Positions 11,269 through 20,259 are shown, counted from the first letter of the stretch. The stretch: 64,000 nucleotides of DNA from a bacterium (GCA_023150945.1 JAKLJX010000021.1:39964-103963); one strand, 5' to 3'. Notes: generated by a model not told the origin, from the sequence alone. Numbers and translations: made by a program.

Positions 11269-14200
11269 CTATTTCAGGAGCAAAAGTTTTCGGGTTTGCG
11301 CGAAACGGCCGGTAGCGCTGGTTGCTTCCAGCCGGCAAAGATAAACGCCGCTGGGCAGGAGCGCGCCATGCTGGTCCTGGCCGTTCCAGTTCAAGTGATG
11401 ATCGCCGGCATTTTGCCGTTCGCCGCTGATGAGCATGTTGACCTTCTGCCCCACTGCGTTGTACAGCGCGAGAGAGACAGTTGCCGGCTGCGGCAATTGA
11501 TACCGAATTTGCGTGCCGGCGTTGAAGGGGTTGGGATAATTCTGCAGCAATGCAAATGATGCGGGCAAACTCACGCGTTCTTGCACTTTGGTCGCATTGT
11601 CAAAGACAGCCGCGAGGCGATGATCAGCGCGAATGTTGGCAAAGGTATATTCGCTGATGGGGCCTAGAGAAACACCGTCAACCTGCACGTCGAGAATTTC
11701 TGCGCCGCTATCGGGCACGACGTGAAAGCCGAGGCTGTTATTGTAATTGACGAAAATCGTATCAAGTTCAGCATACGTGGAATCCATGGGAACGAGGCGA
11801 CCGTTGCCCTGGGTGTGCGCGAGGATTTGAAAGGCGTGGAGATAGGCATCGGGGCTGCGATGCGTTTCGAAGATGCCGTCGCCGTTGGCGTCGAGGAGAA
11901 GCTGCATGGTTGCAGAAACGGGTTGTGCGAGGCGCAGCGAGCACAGGGCCACGGTTGCGGGTTCCACGGCAACGTTCGCGAAGGTTGCGATGATGCTTCG
12001 GCTGCTGTTGGTGAGATCGCGAATCTCGAAATCGAAGCTGCCGGTATCGCCTTGGGCCGCGATGCGCACGAGGTAGCCGAAGCCGCTGGCAGCTTGCGGC
12101 AGGCGGATGCGCTGCCGCTTGTGGCCGAGGGAATCGCGGTTGGCGAGATAGCGGCTTTGCGGGATTTCCTCCTCCCAGGTTGAATCCGAGGTCGGGCCGG
12201 TGTGGCGGCCCGAGGCGTCATAAACGTGTAGATCGACCGGGCTGGCTACAACCAGACTCAGTGAAGCCTGGCGTTCAAAACCGACTTCATCGATCCATAC
12301 CTCGGAATCAATGCCCAAGCCGCCGGCGTCAAGGGCAAATTCCAAAGTTTGTATGGTGCCGCGCATTGCGGTGACGTCGATGAAGTTCCACCAATACGAG
12401 TCATTGGAGCTGCCGAGCGGAATGGGTTTTTCTTTATCACCGACACGCACGATCAATTCGTCGTTGACGCTGCTTTTGTGAGCGCGATAGGCAAAGTGGA
12501 TGAGATCGGCGTCGTGCGGGATGAAGAAGTAATTGTGTTTGAGCGAGGCGTCGCCGCGATTGAGCACGAGATGATAATCTTTGCCGCCCTCTGCGCCCTC
12601 GTCGCTCACGTTGCCGCCACCCCCGCCGCCATGAAAGTGCCAACCGGGCATGCGTTGGCCGATAGCAAAATTGGAGCCGAAATCGAAATCGCCGTTGAAA
12701 ATGTGGTGCTGGTTGAAGTAGCGATCTTGGCTATGAGAAATCGTGCCGCCGGGCTGGCCGTGGGGCAGCGTGGCGATGGTTGCAATGTTGCCGGCCACGG
12801 CTTTGCTGAAATTGTATCCGCGCGTAGTGCGTTGTTGATTGGGATACCACGTGCCGCCGATGTTGATTGCTGCGCCGGTACCGTCTTCTTCTGCAGCGTG
12901 ATCGATGGTGCCGTGATACCAGACGTGAATATTCGAGTGCGACATGTCGTGGTAGTTTTGCGAGGTCTCCGACAAATCCAGGCGGTACCGGCCGGCGGTG
13001 ATTTGTTCCAGTCCATTCAAGCCCGCGCCCAGGTGCCAATAATTGTCCGCATAGCTCACGTTCTTCCAGCAAACGACGGCATCTGCGGGCTGATCGTTGA
13101 TGAGCGTTGGTTCTTCAAGGTGATTGACACTGTAGTCATCGGCAGTCAAAGGATCGGCAATATGATCGCCCTGCAGTTTATCCCACGGATGCGCATCGAG
13201 AGTGGTGAAGTGAATGTTGGTGTCGATGTTCAAGTTGGGCTGCAATTTACCCGCCGAGCTGGTCCACGCATCGAGGCGCTCTATACATTCGCTCGCGACG
13301 ATTGTGCCTCGGCTGTGGCCGATGAAGTGGAGATTGTCGAGACGCCACTTGCCTTCCAATGCGCCCTTGAGCAGCAGCGCGGCGAGCGCATCGCCCGCGC
13401 CTTCGGCAAATCCGAGCGTGGCAAAATCGGATTCCGTGATCCAATCCATCACGACCACGCGATCACCGCCGCCGGCTACGCTGCGCTCGTTTTCCTCGAG
13501 AATTTGTCCGTCGCGCAACGTGTAAACGATCCCGCCTGTTCGCCGGGCAATAGCCTCGGCCATGGTCCACAGCCAATTCGGGCGTGTGGGAGAGAGAGAA
13601 AGACCATGAACCAATACTGTCGTCACTGCCGGTGCAATCGTGAAGGCTGCATCACTTACGTCGCGCGTGTTGGTGTCGCCGGCATCGATGACTCGAACCA
13701 AACAATTGGTTGAAGGCGCATTCGGAATTTCCCAGGCAAACGTGCTCATGGCGGCATCGATATTTTGCGCGATCGGCAGCCAGGTTGTGCCGGCGTCAAT
13801 GCTGTATTCGAGATCAAGCCATTGCACTTCATTGCTGGTCCACCAAATCGATTGCGTCGCACCGGTTTTCCAATTCTCACCGCCATTGGGGGAGAGCAGG
13901 GTGAGCCCTTTACCCGCAGTTGCAACCGTGCTTGCAAAATAAATTTCACGATTCCCGTCACGATCATCCTGCCACACGAAATGCCCGTTGCCATCGGCGA
14001 GAATGGCCACCGCCGGGCTGGTGGAGTTTGCGCCGAAATCGGAAATGCGCGTGTCGGGTATCGTCTTTGTGTTGTTGTCTACCATGCTATAATAGATTTC
14101 CGGCGCGCCGTCGCGGTCATCCTGCCACACCGCGAGCATCTGGGTTTCCGTGTCGTCATTGGCGGCGAGATCGAGCGCGGAAGTGTTGCCCGCCGCCTCG

Positions 14201-15102
14201 GTGAAAACCGCGCCGCTGAAATGCACCGCCTCCCAATTGTTGTTGATGCGGTCGAGAAAAAAGAAATAGCCGCGATTGTCATCAACCATTGCAATGCGCG
14301 GGTGATCGGCGCTGGCACGACTAGAAACGTTGAAGCAGCATTGCGTGTGATTGTCTGGATAGATGCGATGAAAAATGAGACGGGTGTCGAGGAAAAAGCC
14401 AGTGTAGTCTTTGTAAGCCACGTAGAAGCTGCCCTTGCCGTCGCCGTCGATATGAGGTTCACGGGTGAGATAAATGTACTCCGTGTCCAGGATGATTTCA
14501 TTGCCCACAAACGCGCCGGCGGGAGAAATCTTGCGAAAACCGATTTCATGCGCCACGCCGTTTTGCTTGGTCCAAGTCACGCCGGCCGTGCCCTCGGGCT
14601 CGACGGCGATGTCCGGTGTTTCACTGTTGCCGCCGGTCACGCGCTTGGGCGCGACGAGGCCTTCGCCCGCACGGTTGAGTTTGCAGTAATAAATCTCGTT
14701 GCCTTCCTGCCAGGCAAGATGTGCATGGCCTGAGGCATCGACGGCGATCTTGGGCCGCTGCGAGGCGCCGCCGGTATTGGTCACGTGCACGTCGCTCGTA
14801 AGCTTGCGGCCCTGCGGACTGACGAGACAAAAGTAGACTTCCCAGTTGCCGTCGCGAGAGTCCTGCCAGGTGACATAGGCATTGCCCGCCGGATCAACTG
14901 CGATGTCCGGCGCTTCGGAGGCTGCGGGGTCTTGCGTAAGGCGGAGGTTGGTGAAAGACTGCGGCGCGAGATGAGATTTGGCAAAATCTTCCGGCGCAGG
15001 AATTTTCAAAACAGCGGGCATGGGCCCTGCTTCAAAAGCGTGTTGGCTGAATGCCGGCGCGGTTGTAAAGAGAAACACGAGCACAAGAGATTTGAATTTC
15101 AT
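11269..15102 (-). CDS. Large secreted multidomain protein: propeller, alpha/beta-hydrolase-like domain, C-terminal sorting domain
   Basis: The 1277-aa product begins with a signal peptide (MKFKSLVLVFLFTTAPAFS). The N-terminal ~400 residues repeat a WQDDRDGNxEIYF-like motif, which suggests a beta-propeller. A 'LLSPNGGENW' Ig-like segment follows. Next is a hydrolase-like region with VLVHG and the nucleophile elbow GHSRG (near residue 595), as in lipases and esterases. A jelly-roll-like segment follows, then a C-terminal FlgD-like sorting domain (LLQNYPNPFNAGTQIRYQL to the end). It is probably exported and surface-anchored or secreted. The ATG at 15102 has an AGGGG site 7 nt upstream. It lies between the accessory cas tail and cas6 on the same strand, although nothing in it suggests a CRISPR role. 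Substrate is unknown. Confidence 0.75.
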   Translation of the reverse strand: MKFKSLVLVFLFTTAPAFSQHAFEAGPMPAVLKIPAPEDFAKSHLAPQSFTNLRLTQDPAASEAPDIAVDPAGNAYVTWQDSRDGNWEVYFCLVSPQGRKLTSDVHVTNTGGASQRPKIAVDASGHAHLAWQEGNEIYYCKLNRAGEGLVAPKRVTGGNSETPDIAVEPEGTAGVTWTKQNGVAHEIGFRKISPAGAFVGNEIILDTEYIYLTREPHIDGDGKGSFYVAYKDYTGFFLDTRLIFHRIYPDNHTQCCFNVSSRASADHPRIAMVDDNRGYFFFLDRINNNWEAVHFSGAVFTEAAGNTSALDLAANDDTETQMLAVWQDDRDGAPEIYYSMVDNNTKTIPDTRISDFGANSTSPAVAILADGNGHFVWQDDRDGNREIYFASTVATAGKGLTLLSPNGGENWKTGATQSIWWTSNEVQWLDLEYSIDAGTTWLPIAQNIDAAMSTFAWEIPNAPSTNCLVRVIDAGDTNTRDVSDAAFTIAPAVTTVLVHGLSLSPTRPNWLWTMAEAIARRTGGIVYTLRDGQILEENERSVAGGGDRVVVMDWITESDFATLGFAEGAGDALAALLLKGALEGKWRLDNLHFIGHSRGTIVASECIERLDAWTSSAGKLQPNLNIDTNIHFTTLDAHPWDKLQGDHIADPLTADDYSVNHLEEPTLINDQPADAVVCWKNVSYADNYWHLGAGLNGLEQITAGRYRLDLSETSQNYHDMSHSNIHVWYHGTIDHAAEEDGTGAAINIGGTWYPNQQRTTRGYNFSKAVAGNIATIATLPHGQPGGTISHSQDRYFNQHHIFNGDFDFGSNFAIGQRMPGWHFHGGGGGGNVSDEGAEGGKDYHLVLNRGDASLKHNYFFIPHDADLIHFAYRAHKSSVNDELIVRVGDKEKPIPLGSSNDSYWWNFIDVTAMRGTIQTLEFALDAGGLGIDSEVWIDEVGFERQASLSLVVASPVDLHVYDASGRHTGPTSDSTWEEEIPQSRYLANRDSLGHKRQRIRLPQAASGFGYLVRIAAQGDTGSFDFEIRDLTNSSRSIIATFANVAVEPATVALCSLRLAQPVSATMQLLLDANGDGIFETHRSPDAYLHAFQILAHTQGNGRLVPMDSTYAELDTIFVNYNNSLGFHVVPDSGAEILDVQVDGVSLGPISEYTFANIRADHRLAAVFDNATKVQERVSLPASFALLQNYPNPFNAGTQIRYQLPQPATVSLALYNAVGQKVNMLISGERQNAGDHHLNWNGQDQHGALLPSGVYLCRLEATSATGRFAQTRKLLLLK

Positions 15103-15136
15103 ATGAGTCCCCTTCTTCTCAGGCAGATTGCCTTAG

Positions 15137-15529
15137 TCACTTCGTCAAATCGAATTGTTCAAATTCCTCTTGCGTGCAGGGGATGGTGAGCACCGCGTCG
15201 CCGCTGCCGTCCATGATTTGGTTGATTTGCGCGAGGAATTCAGGTTTATTCAAGTAGCTTAATGAAAAGCGGCTGCCTTTGGTTTTCATGGGAATCATGC
15301 CGAGGCGGCCGAGAATTTCTGCGCGGGTCAGCTCGGCGCGGCGCAATTCCACGGGCAACTCCAGCGATCCTTTCCCGCCATGTTGCAGCGTAACGGTGAT
15401 TTTTTTGCTTTGCCGGGCTTTTTCATTCTGTAGATCTTTTTGTACTCTGCGCGCCTTGAGCCACGCCAAAAGCGAAAAGAGCGCGGCGAGCAGGCCGACG
15501 AGGGTGCCGAAGGTGTTGATGAAGTCCAT
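15137..15529 (-). CDS. Small membrane-anchored protein of unknown function
   Basis: The 130-aa product has one N-terminal membrane segment (about residues 8-24, TLVGLLAALFSLLAWL). A basic linker rich in Lys, Arg and Gln follows, then a compact soluble domain from residue ~45 ('ITVTLQHGGKG' to the end). I do not recognise the soluble domain. The ATG at 15529 overlaps the stop of the upstream gene as TAATG, so the two are probably translationally coupled. The next gene downstream is 34 nt away. A single-pass membrane protein at the end of a type III cas operon could be an accessory or membrane-acting effector, but that is inferred from position only. Confidence 0.65.
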   Translation of the reverse strand: MDFINTFGTLVGLLAALFSLLAWLKARRVQKDLQNEKARQSKKITVTLQHGGKGSLELPVELRRAELTRAEILGRLGMIPMKTKGSRFSLSYLNKPEFLAQINQIMDGSGDAVLTIPCTQEEFEQFDLTK

Positions 15530-16152
15530 TATTGTTCCTTGCGTTTTTTGAGCCAGGGGTCACAATCGCGATGAATGTGCACGCCGATCTCACGCTTGCC
15601 GTGGGTGCGATAGAGCGGCGACTCGACGGCCTTTTCAATTTGCGCGAGGATGAATTCCAAGCCGGCAATTTCGTCTTCGCGATTCATGCGGTCGTTCTCG
15701 GCCATACAGATGAGATGGTCGATGCCGCCGTGACGCAGCATGAGTTGCAAACGAATGCTCTCATTCGGCGCAGCAGCCATGGCTTTTTCGAGGAATTCCT
15801 TTTCGACTTCAAGCTGCTGTTTGTGGACTTCTGCAGCCTCGCGCTGGGCCATTTTGTCATACAACTTTTCTTCGTATTCCTGCCACACCTCGACGCGGAG
15901 GTAATCTTTCTCTTCGCGCTCATAGCTAGGCGAGAGCACGCCATAGGTGCATTCATCGATGGCTTGCTCGACCCATTCCACTTCCTGCGCTCTGGTTGAT
16001 TCTCGAAATTGTTCCAACGCTTACAGCGCCTCGGGATGGTTGGCGTGCGCGAGTTCCATGACGATGCGTTTGAGCTCTTCTTGCGTCGTGGCCAAATCGT
16101 GGAGGCGAGTGATCCACGATTTGAGCTCGGCGGGGGTGAAGTTGGGAAGCAT
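15529..16152 (-). pseudogene. Helical charged protein gene interrupted by an in-frame TAA
   Basis: An ATG at 16152 with AAGGAG 8 nt upstream opens a 43-codon frame (MLPNFTPAELKSW... ending HANHPEAL) that stops at TAA (16021-16023). The same frame continues through GCG and a TTG at 16017 into 162 more codons ending at 15529 (EQFRESTRAQEVEW... WLKKRKEQ). The joined product would be about 206 residues, strongly charged and helical, with probable coiled coil around WQEYEEKLYDKMAQREAAEV. The TTG has no ribosome-binding site. The simplest reading is one gene with a CAA-to-TAA change (the junction would read EALQALEQF). Alternatives are two coupled small genes, stop-codon read-through, or a sequencing error. 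Family not recognised. The frame is open and coupled to the next gene, so the downstream part may still be made. Confidence 0.6.
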
Positions 16153-16206
16153 GAGGAGGCTCCTTTCCAGGGCTTATTCAATTTTTTTCCATCACTGTCG
16201 CCCATT

Positions 16207-16274
16207 GTACTGTTGGCCTTCCATGATGATGAAGCCAAAACCTTTCTGGCGTCAGTAAACTCAATCTGTCCCAT
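16207..16274 (-). pseudogene. Possible frameshifted cold-shock-domain remnant
   Basis: Four nucleotides after the HEPN gene stop, an ATG (16274) starts MGQIEFTDA. One frame over, the DNA continues as RQKGFGFIIMEGQQYNGRQ and then stops. MG-x-I-x-F followed by KGFGFI is the opening and RNP1 motif of a cold-shock domain, so a one-base deletion near 16250 would explain the break. Only the first half of such a domain is present. It is short and the resemblance could be chance. The cas7 gene upstream in the same operon carries an intact cold-shock domain. Confidence 0.35.
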
Positions 16275-16278
16275 GAGC

Positions 16279-17247
16279 TTAGTTCTTCACCGCACAAACT
16301 TCGCCAATATATCGCGCATAATCAAGCAGTGAATTGGTCATCTCTTCTATCTTTGAGCCAAAAACATTGGAAATTGCCGGAGAAAGCGCAATCTCATCAG
16401 GCGGTGGAGGATTGGTAATGGAATACCGCGCCCTAGGTTTATTCGTTTCATCCATCTTGGACTCAAAAGTATCGGAGCTCACTGGAGAAATATCCCTCTC
16501 ATCAGGTTGCAGAGGCTTGTTAATGAGATCGGTATGAAGGCGTAACAGATAAGCGTAATCACCCTTCCCTTTGATATTCTCAAGGTTTGAGCGATACCTT
16601 CTACCAGGCCGGCTCGGGCTGTGAACAAACTGATGGCGCAAGCAAAACAAAAGCTGAATGTCAACATACGCATCAAGTCGAGCTTGCTCCGATTCGAAAA
16701 TACTGTTGGCCGGCCCAAGCTTGTTGAATGGATTCTTTTGCAGCATTTGCTTGTAAATCTGATTAACGCTGTCGAAGTTTTGAAATGACCGGCATTCTTT
16801 GGAAATATAATCATCGAGGTCGATAGGATTGGGAGGAACGGCTACACTTACCGATAGCCCAACCTTTTTCTTTACCGCGCCGGCTAAAAAGGCGTCAAGC
16901 CCAACGACCAAAAGCGCCTGTTCAATCAAGAAATCGCGCAAGAAAGTTTCGAACGCTGTGCAATATGCTATGGCTGTTCTGCGATGCGTTTCTCGCTGCC
17001 AGATGTTCAATTCCGCCTCGGCAAAGGAACGCTGGGCATATTGCTCTTGTTCATTTTCTCTCAACCTCAGAAGCTCGGCCGCTGGTTGTTTTTCTTTTTC
17101 TGCAAAGTCCAGTTCCGCAAATGCCTGCTTCCATTGTTGCTCGGCCTCTGATCTTGATGCAATCAGGAGTTGTGTGATTTCAGCGCTTCGTCTTCTGATG
17201 ACCTCGATATCATCAGCGATTTCGATAAAGCGATCCAACGCATCCAT
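16279..17247 (-). CDS. HEPN-domain protein, probable ribonuclease
   Basis: The 322-aa product has a long charged helical N-terminus (residues 1-90). It continues with 'AYCTAFETFLRDFLIEQ' (~95-110) and the motif RHQFVH (Arg204 to His209). R-x4-H after a helical FExFLRD segment is the catalytic signature of HEPN RNases, of the kind found in Abi, toxin and CRISPR-accessory proteins. No CARF domain is visible, so cyclic-oligoadenylate sensing is not obvious. The ATG at 17247 has GAGG 11 nt upstream, and the gene follows the cold-shock-fused cas7 by 37 nt. It could be a defence effector carried with the type III locus or an independent toxin-like module. A C-terminal Ser/Pro-rich region (~240-300) has two similar 'ALSPAISNVFGSKIEEM'-type segments, possibly a tandem duplication. 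Confidence 0.7.
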   Translation of the reverse strand: MDALDRFIEIADDIEVIRRRSAEITQLLIASRSEAEQQWKQAFAELDFAEKEKQPAAELLRLRENEQEQYAQRSFAEAELNIWQRETHRRTAIAYCTAFETFLRDFLIEQALLVVGLDAFLAGAVKKKVGLSVSVAVPPNPIDLDDYISKECRSFQNFDSVNQIYKQMLQKNPFNKLGPANSIFESEQARLDAYVDIQLLFCLRHQFVHSPSRPGRRYRSNLENIKGKGDYAYLLRLHTDLINKPLQPDERDISPVSSDTFESKMDETNKPRARYSITNPPPPDEIALSPAISNVFGSKIEEMTNSLLDYARYIGEVCAVKN

Positions 17248-17284
17248 AGAACGATCTTCCTCTGAAAATTATGCTCGAAAGGTA

Positions 17285-19633
17285 TCAATTGACCACTGCG
17301 CCATCCCGCGTAATCAACGGCAAGCCGCGATCTTCGGTTGCCAGCGCTAGCGGTTGATGCACGTAGCGATTGTTGCCCATGAACCATTCGAAATTTTTGC
17401 CTTCGGGATCGGGCCGGCGTGAGGAACGCGGATAGTGAATGGGCAAGTTCGTAGCTTGCTCGCTCAACAACGCCCGCAAGTCTTGCACGTTTGGCAATGC
17501 ATCGAAGTTGGCACAGCGGTGAAAATCCGCGAGGACAGCCTTAAAGGTTTCCACCAAACGGCCTTGCCAATTGGGAACCGGTTGCCAGCCGTCATGCTCA
17601 AGGGAATCATAGCGCTGCCCGGGATCGAGCACCTGCAACTCTTTGATCGTGATTTTGACGCTACCAAAGCCCAGCGGCTTCGCAAATCCCAGCCGGTGAA
17701 AACATTGTTGATCCATCTCCAAAGCCCACAAGAGCGCGCCCAGTTCTAACGGTGCCAAGTTTTGGAAATGAATGTTGAACTCAAACCGCGCGCCGGGTGC
17801 AAGCGCATCGCGAACCGTGCGGTTTTGATCGTCGCAACGGCCGCCGGCGCGATAGTAGTTTTCTTCCTCCGCTCGTTTGTGGTGGCGATAGAATTTTCTG
17901 CCGCGCAGCAAAGCACTAGAATCATTGTAATCAGCATCAACAGTCGCTTGTTGCCGGCCATCGGATAGATAGAAGCTGGTTGTCGTCGGTTTAGGTGAGG
18001 AAAGAATGGCGAGCGGCGTCTCGGGCAGCGTGCCATTGTCATACTTCAGTTCGGCATGAGAAATCTGCACGCGTCCGGCGTAAGCAACGTGCTTACTCGT
18101 GTCGCCTTTGTTCCCATCATCTAGTTGATGTACCCAGCCAAAAACACGGCAAGCAGGGCATAATTCGTCATAGTTTTCACAAGGACTGAGAGACTTGGGC
18201 AGAAGCTTGCTGATTCTATTATCGTAAGTAACGCGAGGAACGGATACCGGCACAATGAATTCCGCCTCCTTGTTTTCATCGATCATGGCATAAACCAAAT
18301 CTCCATGCTGGAGTGCTTTGCTCTCGTTTTCATGCACGATGAAGCGGCTGTACGCCGGCTCCTTGCCGTCCGGCCGTTCCGGCTTCTTGCGATCCCGTAT
18401 ACGACTTTGCACACTGTCGCGATGCCGATCTTGATAGTCTTGAATCAGCGTCAAATAGTCTTCTTCTACTTTACCGTTCAGCGAGATCACTTTGGCTTTT
18501 TCCAGGTCCTCGCCGCAGAAAAAGAAGCGTTCATCGTGCTTGTTTTCGATGTTTTGATTGGTTATGCAAAGATAGCCCTGCGCTTTTCTTTCACCATCAC
18601 GAAGAGGGCTCAGTTGTTCTTCAGAATGAGCAAGCTGCTCAACGTTCCAAAATTTGAAATGCCGCTGCGGATGCTCGACCAACCGCAGCCTGGCCCAGCA
18701 CTGCGTTTTATGCTCGAAACCATTGAGCGCCAAATCCGTGCGCGAGCCGTACGGTGAACTGCTTTGCGCATTGCGGCTGGGGCGAAGCATGCTGCTCAAA
18801 TATAACGGCACCCAAGCTGCATATTGAGGCCCTTCCGGCCGTTTGCCGGGGCGCAATTCCGTAAAGCCGGGCAGAAGGCGGAGAACCCATGCGTCGGTGC
18901 CATTCTTTTCAATGCGCGCCGGCACGAGCTTCAACGCCTTGGCCGGTTCCAGATGATAACTGAGTCGGGAATCCGTTAAATTACTGAAGCAGGAATTGGT
19001 GACGGTCTCGAACACGCTGCGCAGCATTCCGCGCAAGCTCGAGCCAGGAATTGCGGGCTTGCCATCAATTTTGAAAAACTCATAAGCATTGTGATCCTGG
19101 CGGTGCTCAATGCGCTCAGCGCTGGAGATGAACAACGGCGAAAAGGTTTCGAGCAAACAGATGATTTTGCCGCTGACGCCAATATAGCGATCATGCGGCG
19201 GCGGCGGACATTTGCCCAGTAGCAAATCTTCTTTTGATCTCGTGCTACCGGCTTGAGGCTGTATATATCCTTTCTTCTTCAAAGCCGAACCTACTGCCGT
19301 ATCCGCCGAACTTATTTCACTCTTGCCATTCGAGGGAGGAATGAAACGCACAAAGTTATAGGGATTCAAAAAGCGATAAGGAGGCTGCGCACGCCGTTCC
19401 GGCGGCGCAGGCACCTGGCCTTGACCCATCACCACCTGTACCGAAGTTGCCTGCAAGCCGCGCGGTCCCTTTTTGAATTGGTACTCCACTTCCATCCCGA
19501 CTTGGAGCTGTTCGAATCTGACGTCGCCCTTGACCACGGAAAGATGAAACCAGACATCTTCGCCACCTTGGCTGGGTTGAATGAAACCGTAGCCTTTGCT
19601 CTCAATCACGCGTTTGATTTTGCCGGTTGCCAT
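17285..19633 (-). CDS. Type III-D Cas7-like RAMP protein (TIGR03986-like, 'Cas7-insertion') with N-terminal cold-shock domain
   Basis: The 782-aa product is a backbone subunit of the crRNA effector complex. Residues 1-~68 form a cold-shock domain: MATGKIKRVIESKGYGFI holds RNP1 (KGYGFI) and VWFHLS holds RNP2. A large RAMP follows, with the glycine-rich signature PAIPGSSLRGMLRSVFE and a Cys pair in DELCPACRVFGWV, matching the family TIGR03986. In the characterised type III-Dv complex an equivalent subunit is called Cas7-insertion; I assign it there by elimination and length. The ATG at 19633 has AAGGAG 8 nt upstream; the longer frame to 19654 is not needed. It overlaps the end of csx19 by 28 nt. 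The cold-shock domain probably adds single-stranded RNA binding. That fusion is unusual to my knowledge. Confidence 0.8.
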   Translation of the reverse strand: MATGKIKRVIESKGYGFIQPSQGGEDVWFHLSVVKGDVRFEQLQVGMEVEYQFKKGPRGLQATSVQVVMGQGQVPAPPERRAQPPYRFLNPYNFVRFIPPSNGKSEISSADTAVGSALKKKGYIQPQAGSTRSKEDLLLGKCPPPPHDRYIGVSGKIICLLETFSPLFISSAERIEHRQDHNAYEFFKIDGKPAIPGSSLRGMLRSVFETVTNSCFSNLTDSRLSYHLEPAKALKLVPARIEKNGTDAWVLRLLPGFTELRPGKRPEGPQYAAWVPLYLSSMLRPSRNAQSSSPYGSRTDLALNGFEHKTQCWARLRLVEHPQRHFKFWNVEQLAHSEEQLSPLRDGERKAQGYLCITNQNIENKHDERFFFCGEDLEKAKVISLNGKVEEDYLTLIQDYQDRHRDSVQSRIRDRKKPERPDGKEPAYSRFIVHENESKALQHGDLVYAMIDENKEAEFIVPVSVPRVTYDNRISKLLPKSLSPCENYDELCPACRVFGWVHQLDDGNKGDTSKHVAYAGRVQISHAELKYDNGTLPETPLAILSSPKPTTTSFYLSDGRQQATVDADYNDSSALLRGRKFYRHHKRAEEENYYRAGGRCDDQNRTVRDALAPGARFEFNIHFQNLAPLELGALLWALEMDQQCFHRLGFAKPLGFGSVKITIKELQVLDPGQRYDSLEHDGWQPVPNWQGRLVETFKAVLADFHRCANFDALPNVQDLRALLSEQATNLPIHYPRSSRRPDPEGKNFEWFMGNNRYVHQPLALATEDRGLPLITRDGAVVN

Positions 19634-20259
19634 TTCTTTATCTCCTTCCACCAAACAAAAGCGATTTGGCCGCGGTCCGTGAAGAGATCGTATGCAATTT
19701 TCACGCGCGTGCCGTTGTTTTCTGTTTGCTGTTCAATGTCGAGCGGATAATCCAACTTCGCCCATGCCACACGATCGTCGTGCCAGCGCTTGCGCGTCGC
19801 GTCGTATTCTCCCCAAAGCAACGCGACATCTAGTTTCCGGCGACGGCGCATTTTGAAATCGGGATTGGCCTGACATTCCGGGCTGTGCTTCCAAAAATCT
19901 TGGGCATCTTTCGGCGTGGCTGGCTGTGGTTGCCCGATAAAATGCCACAAGAAACGCTTGCCGTCACGACGCAAGCTCAAGTCTCCGGCTTCACCAAAGA
20001 TGCGGCCACGCTCAAGCAGGCTCCACTCCGCCACTTCTGGCTCGGTGAAAGTGATGCGATGCTCATATTCCCAAATGCGATAAGGCATGCGCGCTAAATC
20101 CCAAGGCTTCAAAAAGCCGGCTGCGGCATGCTCCAAAGTTTCGCCTCCCTTCGCTTCCAACACTCCTCCTAAGATAGCGACGCCGTCGTCTTTGCCAATC
20201 TCGGGGTCGCCGAGCAACTCCTCAACGGCATCTTGAAAATCTATGGCATCTCGCGTCAT
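19606..20259 (-). CDS. csx19: Csx19-like accessory subunit of the type III-D complex
   Basis: The 217-aa product lies exactly where Csx19 (TIGR03984) lies in type III-D loci, between the double Cas7 and the large Cas7. It is rich in Trp and acidic residues and has recognisable pieces: EWSLLERGRIFGEAGDLSL, 'LLWGEYD', and a C-terminal RVKIAYDLFTDRGQIAFVW strand-rich segment. No catalytic motif is visible. In the known III-Dv complex Csx19 is a structural subunit. The ATG at 20259 overlaps the preceding stop as ATGA, with AAGGAGG 8 nt upstream; the TTG six bases earlier was rejected. Assignment rests on both context and weak sequence resemblance. Confidence 0.65.
   Translation of the reverse strand: MTRDAIDFQDAVEELLGDPEIGKDDGVAILGGVLEAKGGETLEHAAAGFLKPWDLARMPYRIWEYEHRITFTEPEVAEWSLLERGRIFGEAGDLSLRRDGKRFLWHFIGQPQPATPKDAQDFWKHSPECQANPDFKMRRRRKLDVALLWGEYDATRKRWHDDRVAWAKLDYPLDIEQQTENNGTRVKIAYDLFTDRGQIAFVWWKEIKKWQPAKSNA

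Noticed and set aside
12349-13713. 454-aa plus-strand frame
   Set aside because: It is antisense to the large secreted protein, whose signal peptide, motifs and sorting domain are clear.
15684-16274. 196-aa minus-strand frame
   Set aside because: Apart from its first residues (possible cold-shock remnant), it is Ser/Arg/Asn-rich shadow of the interrupted helical-protein gene, which has the better ribosome-binding site.
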